A stretch of 64,000 bases of DNA from Pseudomonas sp. Z8(2022) (lineage in GTDB: Bacteria > Pseudomonadota > Gammaproteobacteria > Pseudomonadales > Pseudomonadaceae). The stretch lies in assembly GCF_025837155.1 (NCBI RefSeq), contig NZ_CP107549.1, positions 1,860,001-1,924,000 on the forward strand. Direction: 5' to 3'. Of this stretch, positions 9,372 to 19,339 are shown piece after piece. The notes beneath the pieces were generated by a model that saw nothing but the letters and a program-made list of their open reading frames with translations, was not told where the DNA came from and searched no databases. The first letter of the stretch is position 1; each line of letters opens with the position of its first letter. The position numbers were made by a program, and so were the translations under genes.

Positions 9372-9917
9372 ATTAAGCGTGATATGAGACAGGACAAGCG
9401 GGCCGCTCCCAAAGCGCCGATCAACGAGAACATCACTGCACGTGAGGTTCGTCTGATTGGTGCGGACGGCGAGCAGATTGGTATTGTTTCGATCGATGAA
9501 GCATTGCGCGTGGCTGAAGAAGCCAAGCTGGATCTGGTAGAGATCTCGGCCGATGCAGTACCGCCAGTTTGCCGCATCATGGACTACGGCAAGCACCTGT
9601 TCGAGAAGAAAAAGCAGGCTGCTATCGCCAAGAAGAATCAGCACCAGCAGCAGATCAAAGAGATCAAGTTTCGTCCAGGGACGGAAGAAGGGGATTACCA
9701 GGTAAAACTACGCAACCTGGTACGTTTCCTTGAAGATGGGGACAAGGCCAAGGTATCACTTCGATTCCGCGGTCGTGAGATGGCTCACCAGGAGCTGGGT
9801 ATGGAGCTGCTCAAGCGGGTCGAACAAGACCTGATCGAGCTCGGCACCGTAGAACAGCATCCTAAGCTGGAAGGACGCCAGCTGATGATGGTCATCGCTC
9901 CCAAGAAGCGTAAATAA
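9372..9917 (+). CDS. infC: Translation initiation factor IF-3 (AUU start)
   Basis: IF-3 binds the 30S subunit, prevents early 50S joining and checks the start codon. The 181-residue protein contains both IF-3 domains with conserved segments such as [14 protein letters not shown] and [15 protein letters not shown], and ends with the basic KKRK tail. No ATG fits the family N-terminus. The in-frame ATT at 9372 (reading [10 protein letters not shown]) lies 9 bases after a GGAG that overlaps the thrS stop. This is the rare AUU start known for infC, through which IF-3 represses its own translation. An internal ATG at 9384 would remove only four residues. Confidence 0.95.
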   Translation: MKRDMRQDKRAAPKAPINENITAREVRLIGADGEQIGIVSIDEALRVAEEAKLDLVEISADAVPPVCRIMDYGKHLFEKKKQAAIAKKNQHQQQIKEIKFRPGTEEGDYQVKLRNLVRFLEDGDKAKVSLRFRGREMAHQELGMELLKRVEQDLIELGTVEQHPKLEGRQLMMVIAPKKRK

Positions 9918-9977
9918 CCTCCCGGGCACTGGCAGGCCTGATGGTTATCAGTTGTTAATGAATGCGGAGTACTAAAC

Positions 9978-10172
9978 ATGCCAAAAATGAAAACCAAGAG
10001 CGGTGCTGCAAAGCGCTTCCTGAAGACTGCTACAGGCTTCAAGCACAAGCACGCTTTCAAGAGCCACATCCTGACCAAAATGTCCACCAAACGTAAGCGC
10101 CAGCTGCGTGGCAGCTCGCTGATCGGCCCGTCGGACAAAGCTAAAGTCGAGCGCATGCTGCGCGTTCGTTAA
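9978..10172 (+). CDS. rpmI: 50S ribosomal protein L35
   Basis: Very basic protein of 64 residues with the typical start [14 protein letters not shown] and the family's usual length. A GCGGAG ribosome binding site precedes the ATG. It lies between infC and rplT as in most bacteria, where rpmI-rplT translation is repressed by L20. Confidence 0.97.
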   Translation: MPKMKTKSGAAKRFLKTATGFKHKHAFKSHILTKMSTKRKRQLRGSSLIGPSDKAKVERMLRVR

Positions 10173-10201
10173 TCGGTCAAGATACTTAGAGGTAATTACT
10201 C

Positions 10202-10558
10202 ATGGCTCGTGTTAAGCGTGGCGTTATCGCTCGTGCTCGTCACAAAAAAATCCTGAAGCTCGCCAAGGGCTACTACGGTGCGCGTTCGCGCGTGTTCCGC
10301 GTCGCCAAGCAGGCGGTGATCAAGGCTGGCCAATACGCCTACCGTGACCGTCGTCAGCGCAAGCGTCAGTTCCGTGCACTGTGGATCGCTCGTATCAACG
10401 CAGGTGCCCGCGTCAACGGTCTGTCCTACAGCCGTCTGATCGCTGGCCTGAAGAAAGCGTCGATCGAAATCGACCGCAAGGTTCTGGCTGATCTGGCAGT
10501 GAACGAAAAAGCGGCGTTTGCTGCGATTGTCGAGAAAGCTAAGGCCGTTCTGGCTTAA
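10202..10558 (+). CDS. rplT: 50S ribosomal protein L20
   Basis: Basic protein of 118 residues beginning [16 protein letters not shown], the hallmark of L20. It is a 23S rRNA-binding assembly protein and in other gammaproteobacteria the translational repressor of the rpmI-rplT messenger. It follows rpmI by 29 bases and ends 43 bases before a strong hairpin. Confidence 0.97.
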   Translation: MARVKRGVIARARHKKILKLAKGYYGARSRVFRVAKQAVIKAGQYAYRDRRQRKRQFRALWIARINAGARVNGLSYSRLIAGLKKASIEIDRKVLADLAVNEKAAFAAIVEKAKAVLA

Positions 10559-10601
10559 GTCCCCCGACAATCACCGGGTCCGCCCGGTGGCAACGTCAAA
10601 G

Positions 10602-10634
10602 ATAGGGGAAGAGCCTTAACAGCTCTTCCCCTAT
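10602..10634 (+). terminator. Hairpin between rplT and pheS (terminator or attenuator)
   Basis: A long perfect stem (ATAGGGGAAGAGC with GCTCTTCCCCTAT) is followed only by TTTCG, a weak T tract, 20 bases before pheS. It may terminate the ribosomal operon partially and let some transcripts enter pheST. A second smaller hairpin (CACCGGG/CCCGGTG) lies at 10572-10589. Confidence 0.75.
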
Positions 10635-10654
10635 TTCGTATCTGGAGTCTGTAA

Positions 10655-11671
<1,017 letters not shown>

Positions 11672-11715
11672 CAACCGCCCCTCGTGATCGAATTCGTTTA
11701 AGGAGAACAGACAAC

Positions 11716-14094
11716 ATGAAATTCAGTGAACAGTGGCTGCGCAGCTGGGTGAACCCCGATGTATCCCGTGAGGATCTGGTCGCGCGCCTGTCCATGGTCG
11801 GCCTCGAGGTCGATGCCGTTCAACCGGTGGCTGGCGCCTTCAGTGGCGTGGTAGTTGGTGAGATTCTCAGCGCCGAGCAGCATCCGGACGCCGACAAGCT
11901 GCGCGTATGCCAGGTGAGCAATGGCAGCGAGACCTTCCAGGTCGTCTGCGGCGCCCCCAATGCGCGCGCCGGCATCAAGGTTCCGTTCGCCATGATCGGT
12001 GCCGAGCTGCCGGGTGACTTCAAGATCAAGAAGGCCAAGCTGCGTGGTGTGGAGTCCCAGGGCATGCTGTGTTCGGCCTCCGAACTGCAGATCAGTGATG
12101 ATCACAGCGGCCTGATGGAACTGGCGGCCGATGCGCCGGTGGGCAGTGATGTCCGTAGCTACCTGCAACTGGACGACGCCAGCATCGAGATCGGCCTGAC
12201 CCCCAATCGCGGTGACTGCCTGTCGCTCGCCGGTCTGGCCCGGGAAGTCGGTGCCATGTACAGCGCTGCCGTTTCTCCGATTGCTGTTGAGGTCGTAGCT
12301 CCCAGTCATGACGAAGTGCGTCCGGTCGAGGTATTGGCGCCCAAGGCCTGCCCGCGTTATCTGGGCCGTGTGGTACGCAATGTCGACCTGTCGCGTCCGA
12401 CTCCGCTGTGGATGGTCGAGCGCCTGCGCCGTTCCGATATCCGCAGCATCGATGCTGCCGTCGATATCACCAACTACGTGATGCTCGAACTGGGGCAGCC
12501 GATGCACGCCTTCGATCTCGCCGAGATCAACGGCGGCATCCGCGTGCGCATGGCGGAAGAGGGCGAGAAGCTGGTCCTGCTGGACGGCCAGGAAGTCAGC
12601 CTGCGTGCCGACACCCTGGTAATCGCCGATCACAATCGCGCCCTGGCCATCGCCGGTGTGATGGGCGGTGAGCACAGTGGCGTGAGTGCCACGACGCGCG
12701 ATTTGTTCCTGGAAAGCGCCTTCTTCGACAACATCGCTGTCGCCGGCAAAGCTCGTTCCTATGGTCTGCACACGGACGCTTCGCATCGCTTCGAGCGTGG
12801 CGTGGATTCCCAGCTGGCGCGCAAGGCCATGGAGCGAGCGACTGCGCTGCTGCTGGAGATCGTCGGCGGCGAGGCAGGTCCGATCGTCGAGGTCAGTAGC
12901 GAAGCCGATTTGCCGAGCGTTGCGCCGATCACCCTGCGTGCCGAACGCATCAGCCAGATGCTGGGCATGGATATGGACAGCGCCGAAGTCGAGCGCCTGC
13001 TCTCTGCACTGGGTCTGGGCGTTACCGCTCAGGGTGCAGGTCAGTGGCAGGTCAGTGTGCCGAGCCACCGCTTCGACATCAGCCTGGAAGTTGATCTGAT
13101 CGAAGAGCTGGGCCGTCTTTACGGTTACAACCGTCTGCCGGTGCGCTACCCGCAGGCGCGTCTGGCTCCGCAGTCCAAGGCTGAGGCCCGTGCCGAGCTG
13201 CCCGCGTTGCGTCGCCTGCTGGTTGCCCGTGGCTATCAGGAAGCGATCACTTACAGCTTCATCGATCCCAAGCTGTTCGAGCTGTTCAATCCCGGTGTCG
13301 AGCCGCTGCAACTGGCTAACCCGATCTCCGCCGACATGGCTGCCATGCGTTCTTCGCTGTGGCCGGGTCTGGTCAAGGCGCTGCAGCACAACCTCAACCG
13401 TCAGCAGTCGCGCGTGCGTCTGTTCGAAAGCGGTCTGCGATTTGTCGGCCAGCTGGACGAACTCAGGCAGGAGCCGATGCTCGCCGGTGTGATCACTGGC
13501 AGCCGCCTGCCGGAAGGTTGGGCCAACAGCCGTGAGAGTGTCGACTTCTACGATCTGAAAGCCGATGTCGAAGCGCTGCTGGGTTATGCCGGCGCTGCCG
13601 ATGCGTTCAGCTTCGTCCCAGGCGACCATCCAGCCCTGCATCCGGGGCAGACCGCTCGCATCGAGCGGGAAGGCCGCCTGGTTGGCTTCATCGGTGCTCT
13701 GCATCCGGAGCTGGCCAAGACGGTGGGGCTGGATCAGCCGGTGTTCGTCTTCGAGCTGGTGCTGGCGGAAGTAGCCGCCGGTCGCATGCCTGCGTTCAGT
13801 GAGCTGTCGCGCTTCCCTGAGGTGCGTCGTGATCTGGCGTTACTGGTCGATCGCGAGCAGCCGGCCGAAGCCGTGCTGACGGCGATTCGTGAAACAGCGG
13901 GCGAATGGCTCACGGACCTCAAGCTATTTGACGTCTATCACGGTAAAGGTATTGATCCGCATAGAAAAAGCCTCGCCGTTGGCTTGACCTGGCAACATCC
14001 ATCGCGCACTCTTAATGACGATGAGGTGAGTACCACTACGCAAAACATCCTCACCTGCCTCGAACAAAGGTTCAACGCCACGTTAAGGAAGTAG
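11716..14094 (+). CDS. pheT: Phenylalanyl-tRNA synthetase beta subunit
   Basis: Beta subunit of PheRS, 792 residues, the usual length. In order: a tRNA-binding OB fold (about 39-150, with EQHPDADKLRVCQV), B3/B4 editing domains (about 215-380), B5, a catalytic-like domain, and a C-terminal ferredoxin-like anticodon-binding domain (about 700-792, with FPEVRRDLALLVD). A GGAG ribosome binding site precedes the ATG. It works with PheS to charge tRNA-Phe and to hydrolyse mischarged Tyr-tRNA. ihfA begins 3 bases after its stop. Confidence 0.97.
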   Translation: MKFSEQWLRSWVNPDVSREDLVARLSMVGLEVDAVQPVAGAFSGVVVGEILSAEQHPDADKLRVCQVSNGSETFQVVCGAPNARAGIKVPFAMIGAELPGDFKIKKAKLRGVESQGMLCSASELQISDDHSGLMELAADAPVGSDVRSYLQLDDASIEIGLTPNRGDCLSLAGLAREVGAMYSAAVSPIAVEVVAPSHDEVRPVEVLAPKACPRYLGRVVRNVDLSRPTPLWMVERLRRSDIRSIDAAVDITNYVMLELGQPMHAFDLAEINGGIRVRMAEEGEKLVLLDGQEVSLRADTLVIADHNRALAIAGVMGGEHSGVSATTRDLFLESAFFDNIAVAGKARSYGLHTDASHRFERGVDSQLARKAMERATALLLEIVGGEAGPIVEVSSEADLPSVAPITLRAERISQMLGMDMDSAEVERLLSALGLGVTAQGAGQWQVSVPSHRFDISLEVDLIEELGRLYGYNRLPVRYPQARLAPQSKAEARAELPALRRLLVARGYQEAITYSFIDPKLFELFNPGVEPLQLANPISADMAAMRSSLWPGLVKALQHNLNRQQSRVRLFESGLRFVGQLDELRQEPMLAGVITGSRLPEGWANSRESVDFYDLKADVEALLGYAGAADAFSFVPGDHPALHPGQTARIEREGRLVGFIGALHPELAKTVGLDQPVFVFELVLAEVAAGRMPAFSELSRFPEVRRDLALLVDREQPAEAVLTAIRETAGEWLTDLKLFDVYHGKGIDPHRKSLAVGLTWQHPSRTLNDDEVSTTTQNILTCLEQRFNATLRK

Positions 14095-14097
14095 CGT

Positions 14098-14400
14098 ATG
14101 GGGGCTCTGACGAAAGCTGAAATGGCGGAACGTCTGTATGAAGAGCTCGGCCTGAACAAACGGGAAGCCAAGGAGCTGGTGGAGCTGTTTTTTGAAGAGA
14201 TCCGCCAGGCTCTTGAGCTGAACGAACAGGTCAAGCTTTCCGGGTTCGGTAACTTCGACTTGCGCGACAAGCGCCAGCGACCAGGCCGGAACCCGAAAAC
14301 AGGGGAAGAGATTCCAATCACGGCTCGCCGTGTGGTCACTTTTCGTCCAGGGCAAAAATTGAAGGCCAGGGTCGAGGCATATGCTGGAACCAAGTCATAA
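14098..14400 (+). CDS. ihfA: Integration host factor subunit alpha
   Basis: HU/IHF-family DNA-bending protein of 100 residues, beginning [18 protein letters not shown] with the DNA-intercalating arm around [12 protein letters not shown]. With IhfB it bends specific DNA sites used in recombination, replication and transcription. It is in the pheST operon, as in many gammaproteobacteria, and overlaps the next gene by 20 bases. IHF is commonly needed by tyrosine integrases such as the one inserted about 600 bases downstream. Confidence 0.97.
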   Translation: MGALTKAEMAERLYEELGLNKREAKELVELFFEEIRQALELNEQVKLSGFGNFDLRDKRQRPGRNPKTGEEIPITARRVVTFRPGQKLKARVEAYAGTKS

Positions 14401-14737
14401 CGACGAACTACCGGCAATTCCCGGCAAGCGCTACTTCACCATTGGCGAGGTCAGCGAACTCTGCGCGGTCAAGCCCCACGTTCTGCGTTACTGGGAACAG
14501 GAATTCCCACAGCTCAATCCGGTAAAGCGACGGGGTAACCGTCGCTACTACCAGCGCCAGGATGTACTGATGATTCGGCAGATTCGAGCGCTCCTGTACG
14601 ACCAAGGCTTTACCATCGGAGGTGCGCGTCAGCGTCTTTCTGGCGATGAAGCCAAGGATGACACCACTCAGTATCGTCAGTTGATCAAGCAGATGATCAC
14701 TGAGCTTGAGGATGTGTTGCTCGTACTGAAGAAGTAA
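14381..14737 (+). CDS. MerR-family transcriptional regulator (PA2737 type)
   Basis: Small MerR-type regulator of 118 residues. The winged helix-turn-helix is at about residues 19-85 ([33 protein letters not shown]), followed by a short C-terminal helix for dimerisation. No cysteine sensor motif is visible, so it is not a metal or redox MerR. It is conserved downstream of ihfA in Pseudomonas and many gammaproteobacteria; the regulated genes are unknown. The start overlaps ihfA in another frame, indicating coupled translation. Confidence 0.9.
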   Translation: MLEPSHNDELPAIPGKRYFTIGEVSELCAVKPHVLRYWEQEFPQLNPVKRRGNRRYYQRQDVLMIRQIRALLYDQGFTIGGARQRLSGDEAKDDTTQYRQLIKQMITELEDVLLVLKK

Positions 14738-14751
14738 GCGCGAAGAAAAAG

Positions 14752-14781
14752 TTGCCTTATTTCAAATGCTTAATGTATAGT
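14752..14781 (+). promoter_or_regulatory. Likely sigma-70 promoter of tRNA-Pro
   Basis: TTGCCT (-35) and TATAGT (-10) are separated by 18 bases, about 32 bases before the tRNA. Confidence 0.55.
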
Positions 14782-14813
14782 TCCTCCCGCTTTCGGTAAC
14801 CCGGAAGCATCGT

Positions 14814-14890
14814 CGGGGCGTAGCGCAGCCCGGTAGCGCACTTGCATGGGGTGCAAGGGGTCGAGTGTTCGAATCACTCCGTCCCGACCA
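14814..14890 (+). tRNA. tRNA-Pro (anticodon GGG), integration target
   Basis: Complete cloverleaf with encoded CCA. The acceptor CGGGGCG pairs with CGTCCCG, the D arm is GCGC/GCGC, the anticodon stem CTTGC/GCAAG holds the loop ATGGGGT (anticodon GGG), and the T arm contains TTCGAAT. In P. aeruginosa the same tRNA follows the ihfA-MerR pair. An integrase gene in the opposite orientation begins to read toward it about 100 bases downstream, so its 3' end is the probable attachment site of the ICE. Confidence 0.97.
14867..14890 (+). other. Presumed attachment site (attL side) in the tRNA-Pro 3' end
   Basis: Inferred only from position: the integrase lies immediately beyond the tRNA and elements of this kind recombine in the T-arm/acceptor 3' part, restoring the tRNA. 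I found no second copy of this tRNA 3' sequence in the window, so the core is not defined and the other junction must be outside. Confidence 0.45.
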
Positions 14891-14902
14891 AAAAATCCCT
14901 AG

Positions 14903-14934
14903 AAAATCCAGTCACTTAGCGGTGACTGGATTTT
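14903..14934. terminator. Rho-independent terminator between tRNA-Pro and integrase
   Basis: A hairpin with 13-base arms (AAAATCCAGTCAC / GTGACTGGATTTT) is flanked by A and T runs. It can end both the tRNA transcript and the convergent integrase transcript. Confidence 0.88.
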
Positions 14935-14985
14935 TTTATGGGCGCTTCACACGTAGAAGCGTAGGGACTTTTGCGGGACTTTTTT

Positions 14986-16185
14986 TCATCCTGCCATTCT
15001 CCTCAAAATTGTCAGGGCCGGACCGCGCGAGTCGGTGGCCGAAATCCTGTTGGCTTCATCGATCAGTTTGCCCAGCTCGGCGGCTGAGTAGTGACTGGTG
15101 ATGCTGCCGTTCTTGTGGCCCAGCAGAGCCTTCCTGTCTTCCTCCGTTACCCCAGCTGCCCGAAGTCTTCGGCCGAAGGTGTGCTTCAGATCGTGAACGC
15201 GGATCGAAGCAAATCCAGCTGGGGCAGGGCGCAGAAAACGCTCTTGGAACTTCTTCGCTGCTCTGACCCTGGCTTTCTTCCACGCCGAGTCGTTCATTCG
15301 GTGAACCGGCGTGGCCTTGCCGTTTCGATCGGGTTGTCCGTAAGGAAATACCCAAACCGGATCAAGCCCGCGCTGTCCCTCTATGACCGACTTGGCTACG
15401 TTGTTGAGCACAACGAGGCGCTCGTCGCCGTTCTTGACCCCGGAGCTCTCATGTCGGCCACCAAAATCCGCCGGTATGAGAAAGACGCTGGTGTTGAGCT
15501 CAGGAATCGGTATCTCCCAATCCCAGCGAAGCTTCACGACCTCCTGCTCGCGTGAGCCGCTGTTGACCTTGTACAGGGCCATGCGGCGCAAATGATCCGG
15601 CAGTTCGGCGAAGAGAATCGACTGCTCCTCCCAGGACATCGGGTAGGGCATGCGTCTGGTTTTCTTCTCTTCCAGCTTGGTGATCATTGGCACTACGTCG
15701 AGCCAGGGACGCTTCTGCTCATCACGCCATTTTCGGGCGCACAGGTTCAGGATGCGTATGACGCGCTCTAGTGCGATGTTCACCGTGCGGTGTGAGACGC
15801 CAGGCTTCAACTTGCCATCGCTGGTTCTGCTGCTCTTGAGTCGATCCCTTATGTAGGGAGCCAGGGTCTCGTCGTCGACATGAGTCAGAGGCTGGTCGCC
15901 AATATACGGGTCCAACTGCTCCAGATAGATGGCTGTGAGGCCTATCGACGGCTGATCCTTGTACTCGGTCAGGTAACGCGTAGCAGCCTCCCGCCACGTT
16001 CTGATCTTGCGGACGCCGTAGATCTTCTGTTCCCGGAGCTTTTCCAGCTTGTGTATCAGGTATTGCTCTGCCTCCTTCCTATCGCTTGATCCAGTGCTTT
16101 CCTGAATTCGCTGACCTCTGAAGACCTTGTCGATGTGCCAGATCCCGTTCCTTTGGTAGAGGCCGCTAATGGTTTTTCGCGCCAT
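14986..16185 (-). CDS. int: Tyrosine recombinase (site-specific integrase of the ICE)
   Basis: Phage-type tyrosine integrase of 399 residues that would integrate and excise the element at tRNA-Pro. It has an N-terminal arm-binding region, a core-binding domain (about 62-165) and a catalytic domain (about 190-380). Catalytic residues are visible: Arg in NSGSREQEVVKLRW, the HxxR box in HDLKHTFGRRL, a second His in LLGHKNGS, and the nucleophile Tyr in SHYSAAEL. The gene is transcribed toward the tRNA, typical of an element end. The upstream excisionase-like gene overlaps its 5' end by 130 bases, so both are translated from one messenger in different frames. A GTG or later ATG start cannot be excluded. 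Confidence 0.93.
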   Translation of the reverse strand: MARKTISGLYQRNGIWHIDKVFRGQRIQESTGSSDRKEAEQYLIHKLEKLREQKIYGVRKIRTWREAATRYLTEYKDQPSIGLTAIYLEQLDPYIGDQPLTHVDDETLAPYIRDRLKSSRTSDGKLKPGVSHRTVNIALERVIRILNLCARKWRDEQKRPWLDVVPMITKLEEKKTRRMPYPMSWEEQSILFAELPDHLRRMALYKVNSGSREQEVVKLRWDWEIPIPELNTSVFLIPADFGGRHESSGVKNGDERLVVLNNVAKSVIEGQRGLDPVWVFPYGQPDRNGKATPVHRMNDSAWKKARVRAAKKFQERFLRPAPAGFASIRVHDLKHTFGRRLRAAGVTEEDRKALLGHKNGSITSHYSAAELGKLIDEANRISATDSRGPALTILRRMAG

Positions 16186-16466
16186 GGCTTTTCTCCTTGG
16201 CGCTCGCTGCGAGAGTGATCATGTCCCTTGGCACCTTCCTTTTCAATGATGGCCCGGTCGATGTAGGCGTCTGCCCAGGCATCCAGCTCTTGGCGATCAA
16301 AGCCGATGCCTTGCACCCCAATGCGGAACTCCCGCACGTAAGGCCGGACGGTTTTGTTGAATTCTGTGCGGCACATGCCGAGGTAGGCGGGGGCCGCGCT
16401 GGCTCGCAGGATTCTGGGTGGGCAGGTGATCAAGCGTGCGGCTATCTGTTCAGATGATGCGGGCAT
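16056..16466 (-). CDS. Excisionase/AlpA-like DNA-binding protein, 3' end overlapping int
   Basis: Small DNA-binding protein of 136 residues. Residues 18-70 form an HTH of the excisionase type (SAAPAYLGMCRTEFNKTVRPYV, then a wing ending FDRQELDAWADAYI); the rest is basic and probably disordered. A GGAGG ribosome binding site lies before the ATG. The last 43 codons overlap the integrase start in another frame. The position just before int suggests a recombination directionality factor, but a regulator of int is also possible. The long overlap is unusual; a frameshift is not required because the HTH domain is complete before the overlap. Confidence 0.7.
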   Translation of the reverse strand: MPASSEQIAARLITCPPRILRASAAPAYLGMCRTEFNKTVRPYVREFRIGVQGIGFDRQELDAWADAYIDRAIIEKEGAKGHDHSRSERQGEKPWREKPLAASTKGTGSGTSTRSSEVSEFRKALDQAIGRRQSNT

Positions 16467-16656
16467 GAATGTCGCCTCCTTATCGGCCCTGATCCGTGCT
16501 GCAGATGCTGTCCGTTGCTCGCTACGCGAACAACGTGGTGGAGTGGGCTGCGGAGGGTTTGGTACAACAACCGTTTTGGCTCGGTTTGACCTGATGGATC
16601 GTGGCGTATGGCCTGTCGTTGGCTGGTGCGGTGATATCAGGCTTAAGGATTGATGC

Positions 16657-17955
16657 GTGTCTTCCGAACAGGTATCTCAGCAACCTGATTCCAACTCTGG
16701 TGGCCCAGTCAGTCGTGAGGAGATGTACGCAGAGGTGTGGCGGCTTCCCATGACCAAGATCGCGGATCACCACCGTGTTTCCTCCAGCTTCTTGGCGCGC
16801 GTGTGTACCCGCATGAATGTCCCGCGGCCGCCGCGTGGTCACTGGGTAAAGCTGGAGAATGGAATACCAAGTCGTCAGCCACCGCTGCCTGAGGCTGGGC
16901 CAGGTGATCTTCAGGTCTGGCGCAAGGGAGATGCTCTTGGTGCTGTTTCTCGACCGGTACCGAAGGCACCTGCACCGCGCAAAATCAAACCCGAACAGCT
17001 CCGCATATCGCGATCAAGGCAGCACCCTGTTGTCGTGGGGGCGTATGAGGTCTTTGAGCAGGGGCGAGTCATCGACCAGGGGTTTCTCAAGCCAGGTAGG
17101 CAGCGCCTGGTGGATGTCGTGGTGACCAAGCCTCAGCTAGAGCCGGCCCTGAAACTGGCGAATCAGCTGTTTCTCAAGCTGGAGGCTGCCGGCCATCGCG
17201 TGATGTTTGCCCCGAGTGACCGAACCTATGCCCGGGCCTCGTTTGATGAACATGAGCACCCACCCAAGAAGCCAAGGCACCGGCATCCGGCGTTGTGGTC
17301 ACCATCCAAGCCCACAGTGGTCTTCATCGGGACGGTTGCCATTGGGCTGACGTTATTTGAGATGACTGAGGAGCTGGAGGCCCGCTACATCGATGGCAAG
17401 TACATCCCCACCTCCAAGATACCGTCGCAGCAGATGCGCCGCTTGAGCCCAACCTGGAACTGGTCGACGAGCATGGACTTTGCGACCGGCCGCCTATGTA
17501 TAAGGGCGTTCTCGCCATATCCGTGGACTGATTGGTCTCAGAGTTGGAAGGAGGTCAAGCAAAGCCAGCTGCGTGGCCAGCTGGATGAGATCGTCCAGCA
17601 GCTCACGGACGCCGCGCCTGTAATTGCCCGATTGGTAGAGGAAGCCGAGGAGCAGGCGAGAATTCGTCAGCAGGAGTGGAAGGAGCAGATGTGCCGGCTC
17701 GAGGAGAGAGAACGGATTCGACGTCAAAACGAGGCAAGGGAGCAGGCGAGAGCTGATTTGCTGAGTGCCATCAAACAGTGGGATGACATAAAACGGATCC
17801 AGGCCTTTTTCAGTGATGCTGAGAGCTCCGTATCGAATCTGCCCGAAGCCGAGCGGTGTGTTGCTATGGACAAGCTCGCCCGAGCGCGTGAGCTTGTTGG
17901 CGAGCTGGATCCGCTACAGGCGTTGCTGGAGTGGAAGGGGCCTCGGGAGCGCTGA
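16657..17955 (+). CDS. Uncharacterised protein: N-terminal HTH-like region, C-terminal coiled coil
   Basis: Protein of 432 residues not assigned to a known function. Residues 19-65 look like a DNA-binding helix-turn-helix (REEMYAEVWRLPMTKIADHHRVSS, then FLARVCTRMNVPRPPRGHW). A middle mixed region (about 125-300) is followed by a highly charged helical segment (about 320-385, rich in E, R and Q) that should form a coiled coil. The GTG start at 16657 has no strong ribosome binding site. It lies alone on the plus strand between the integration module and hipBA. Similar proteins occur in Pseudomonas genomic islands as hypothetical genes. A role in element regulation is only a guess. Confidence 0.75.
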   Translation: MSSEQVSQQPDSNSGGPVSREEMYAEVWRLPMTKIADHHRVSSSFLARVCTRMNVPRPPRGHWVKLENGIPSRQPPLPEAGPGDLQVWRKGDALGAVSRPVPKAPAPRKIKPEQLRISRSRQHPVVVGAYEVFEQGRVIDQGFLKPGRQRLVDVVVTKPQLEPALKLANQLFLKLEAAGHRVMFAPSDRTYARASFDEHEHPPKKPRHRHPALWSPSKPTVVFIGTVAIGLTLFEMTEELEARYIDGKYIPTSKIPSQQMRRLSPTWNWSTSMDFATGRLCIRAFSPYPWTDWSQSWKEVKQSQLRGQLDEIVQQLTDAAPVIARLVEEAEEQARIRQQEWKEQMCRLEERERIRRQNEAREQARADLLSAIKQWDDIKRIQAFFSDAESSVSNLPEAERCVAMDKLARARELVGELDPLQALLEWKGPRER

Positions 17956-18100
17956 GACTGATTCGGTCTGGGTTTACGAAACTCGGAAAATGCTCACTGA
18001 TGGTGAGCGTTTTCTGGATTTTATAAACCTGTCGATCCGGAGGTATGTGAATCGCCCCTTGATGCCTGTTCAACGTCTGTGACGTCGACCGATGCAGGCG

Positions 18101-19339
18101 TCAGTCGAGGCGCTTGCGGATTTCGTTGAATGCCCGCTGAATTATTCTCTGCTGATTGGGATCGATCTCAAGTTCATTGCATAGTGAAGACCAGCCGGAG
18201 AGCACATCAAGGGTCTGTTCGATGTAAAGATCCGGATCCAGATAGCGGAAAGCAGAGCAGACTTGTTTGAGGTTTTTACGTGTTGCCACTCCGGAGCCGT
18301 TGAAAGAGGTAGTGTGCTCGTCTGCGAAACCCTGGACAGGGGCATAGGTCAGGTCATAGGCCGGAGCTAATGTCCACCGTCCTTGGTCGTGTAGGAATGC
18401 GAAGTTCTTGGCGTGGTCATCATGGTTGTGGGTCAGGGCATTGAAAACCATGAGTCTTGCCATGCGCTCTACCTCCGCTGCATGGTTGGTGACCGCGTGG
18501 GTTGTTTTCAAGAGATCTGAATAGTCCAGCGAGGGCGCGCGGTGATCTGCATAGAGAATACCGCTGGCAGTCATCATGTGGAGTTTGCTATTGCCGTGTC
18601 TGTCGAAACGTTGGGCAGCAAAGAAACGCTCGGTACCGTTTGCAGAGCTGACTGTGAGCAAGTCGCTCGCAGCCATCTTCACTCCAGCACGTTCTGCCAA
18701 GAGCGCGTAGGCATATTCAATGGTGCCGGTATCACGATGTTCGGTTGGTGATCGGAACTTCACTAGCCAGTGTTGGTAGCCGGCTGGGAGCTGCTGGAAA
18801 GATGTATTGCATTGCTTTCTGTCTGGGGACAGGGCAACGACGACCTTGGGGCGAGCGCCGGCAGGGGAGCCACCAGCGAGGCGCAGAGCATCAAGAATGG
18901 ACGAGGTGTCTCCTTCGTAGACCGCCTGGGATTCCTGGTAGAGCTGGGCCAGATCAATATCATCTTCACCGGTGGCGTGCTCAAGCACCGGGCGATATTC
19001 CAGTGCACCCATGCCCCTGTCTGCCATGTAAGCCAGCCGATCGAGCGGGGAAATGTGTCTACGGTCTATGCCATGATTGGCAAGGAAATAACGATCCATT
19101 AGCAACATGCCCCATCCGTCTGGGAGGGAGTCGGCAATCGCGCCTGGTAGGCCTGCGAAAAGGACTGGATCAGCAGCTTTCTGGGGTTGGGTTGTGAAGT
19201 CCATGTTCAGGGGTGACAGGTTGAAGCCTTGCGCCACCCACTGTGGATGATAGGCAAAGTAGATACCCTGTCGACTGGCCACCAGCTCCCCGACCGGTGT
19301 GCCGGCGAGCAATACCTCTACGGTGTTGATGGATTTCAT
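18101..19339 (-). CDS. hipA: HipA-family serine/threonine kinase toxin
   Basis: Type II toxin of the HipA kinase family, 412 residues, near full family length. The N-terminal HipA domain (about 1-110) contains GLPGAIADSLPDGWG, and the C-terminal kinase domain carries the catalytic loop NHDDHAKNFAFL near residue 300 and the metal-binding DLTYAP after it. HipA of E. coli phosphorylates glutamyl-tRNA synthetase; HipT and others hit different targets, so the substrate here is unknown. The gene overlaps hipB by four bases (ATGA), so it is translated after the antitoxin. On an ICE such a pair would favour maintenance of the element. Confidence 0.92.
   Translation of the reverse strand: MKSINTVEVLLAGTPVGELVASRQGIYFAYHPQWVAQGFNLSPLNMDFTTQPQKAADPVLFAGLPGAIADSLPDGWGMLLMDRYFLANHGIDRRHISPLDRLAYMADRGMGALEYRPVLEHATGEDDIDLAQLYQESQAVYEGDTSSILDALRLAGGSPAGARPKVVVALSPDRKQCNTSFQQLPAGYQHWLVKFRSPTEHRDTGTIEYAYALLAERAGVKMAASDLLTVSSANGTERFFAAQRFDRHGNSKLHMMTASGILYADHRAPSLDYSDLLKTTHAVTNHAAEVERMARLMVFNALTHNHDDHAKNFAFLHDQGRWTLAPAYDLTYAPVQGFADEHTTSFNGSGVATRKNLKQVCSAFRYLDPDLYIEQTLDVLSGWSSLCNELEIDPNQQRIIQRAFNEIRKRLD

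Noticed and set aside
11698..13704. 668-codon minus-strand frame over pheT
   Set aside because: Antisense shadow created by codon bias; no start signal or homology-like motif.
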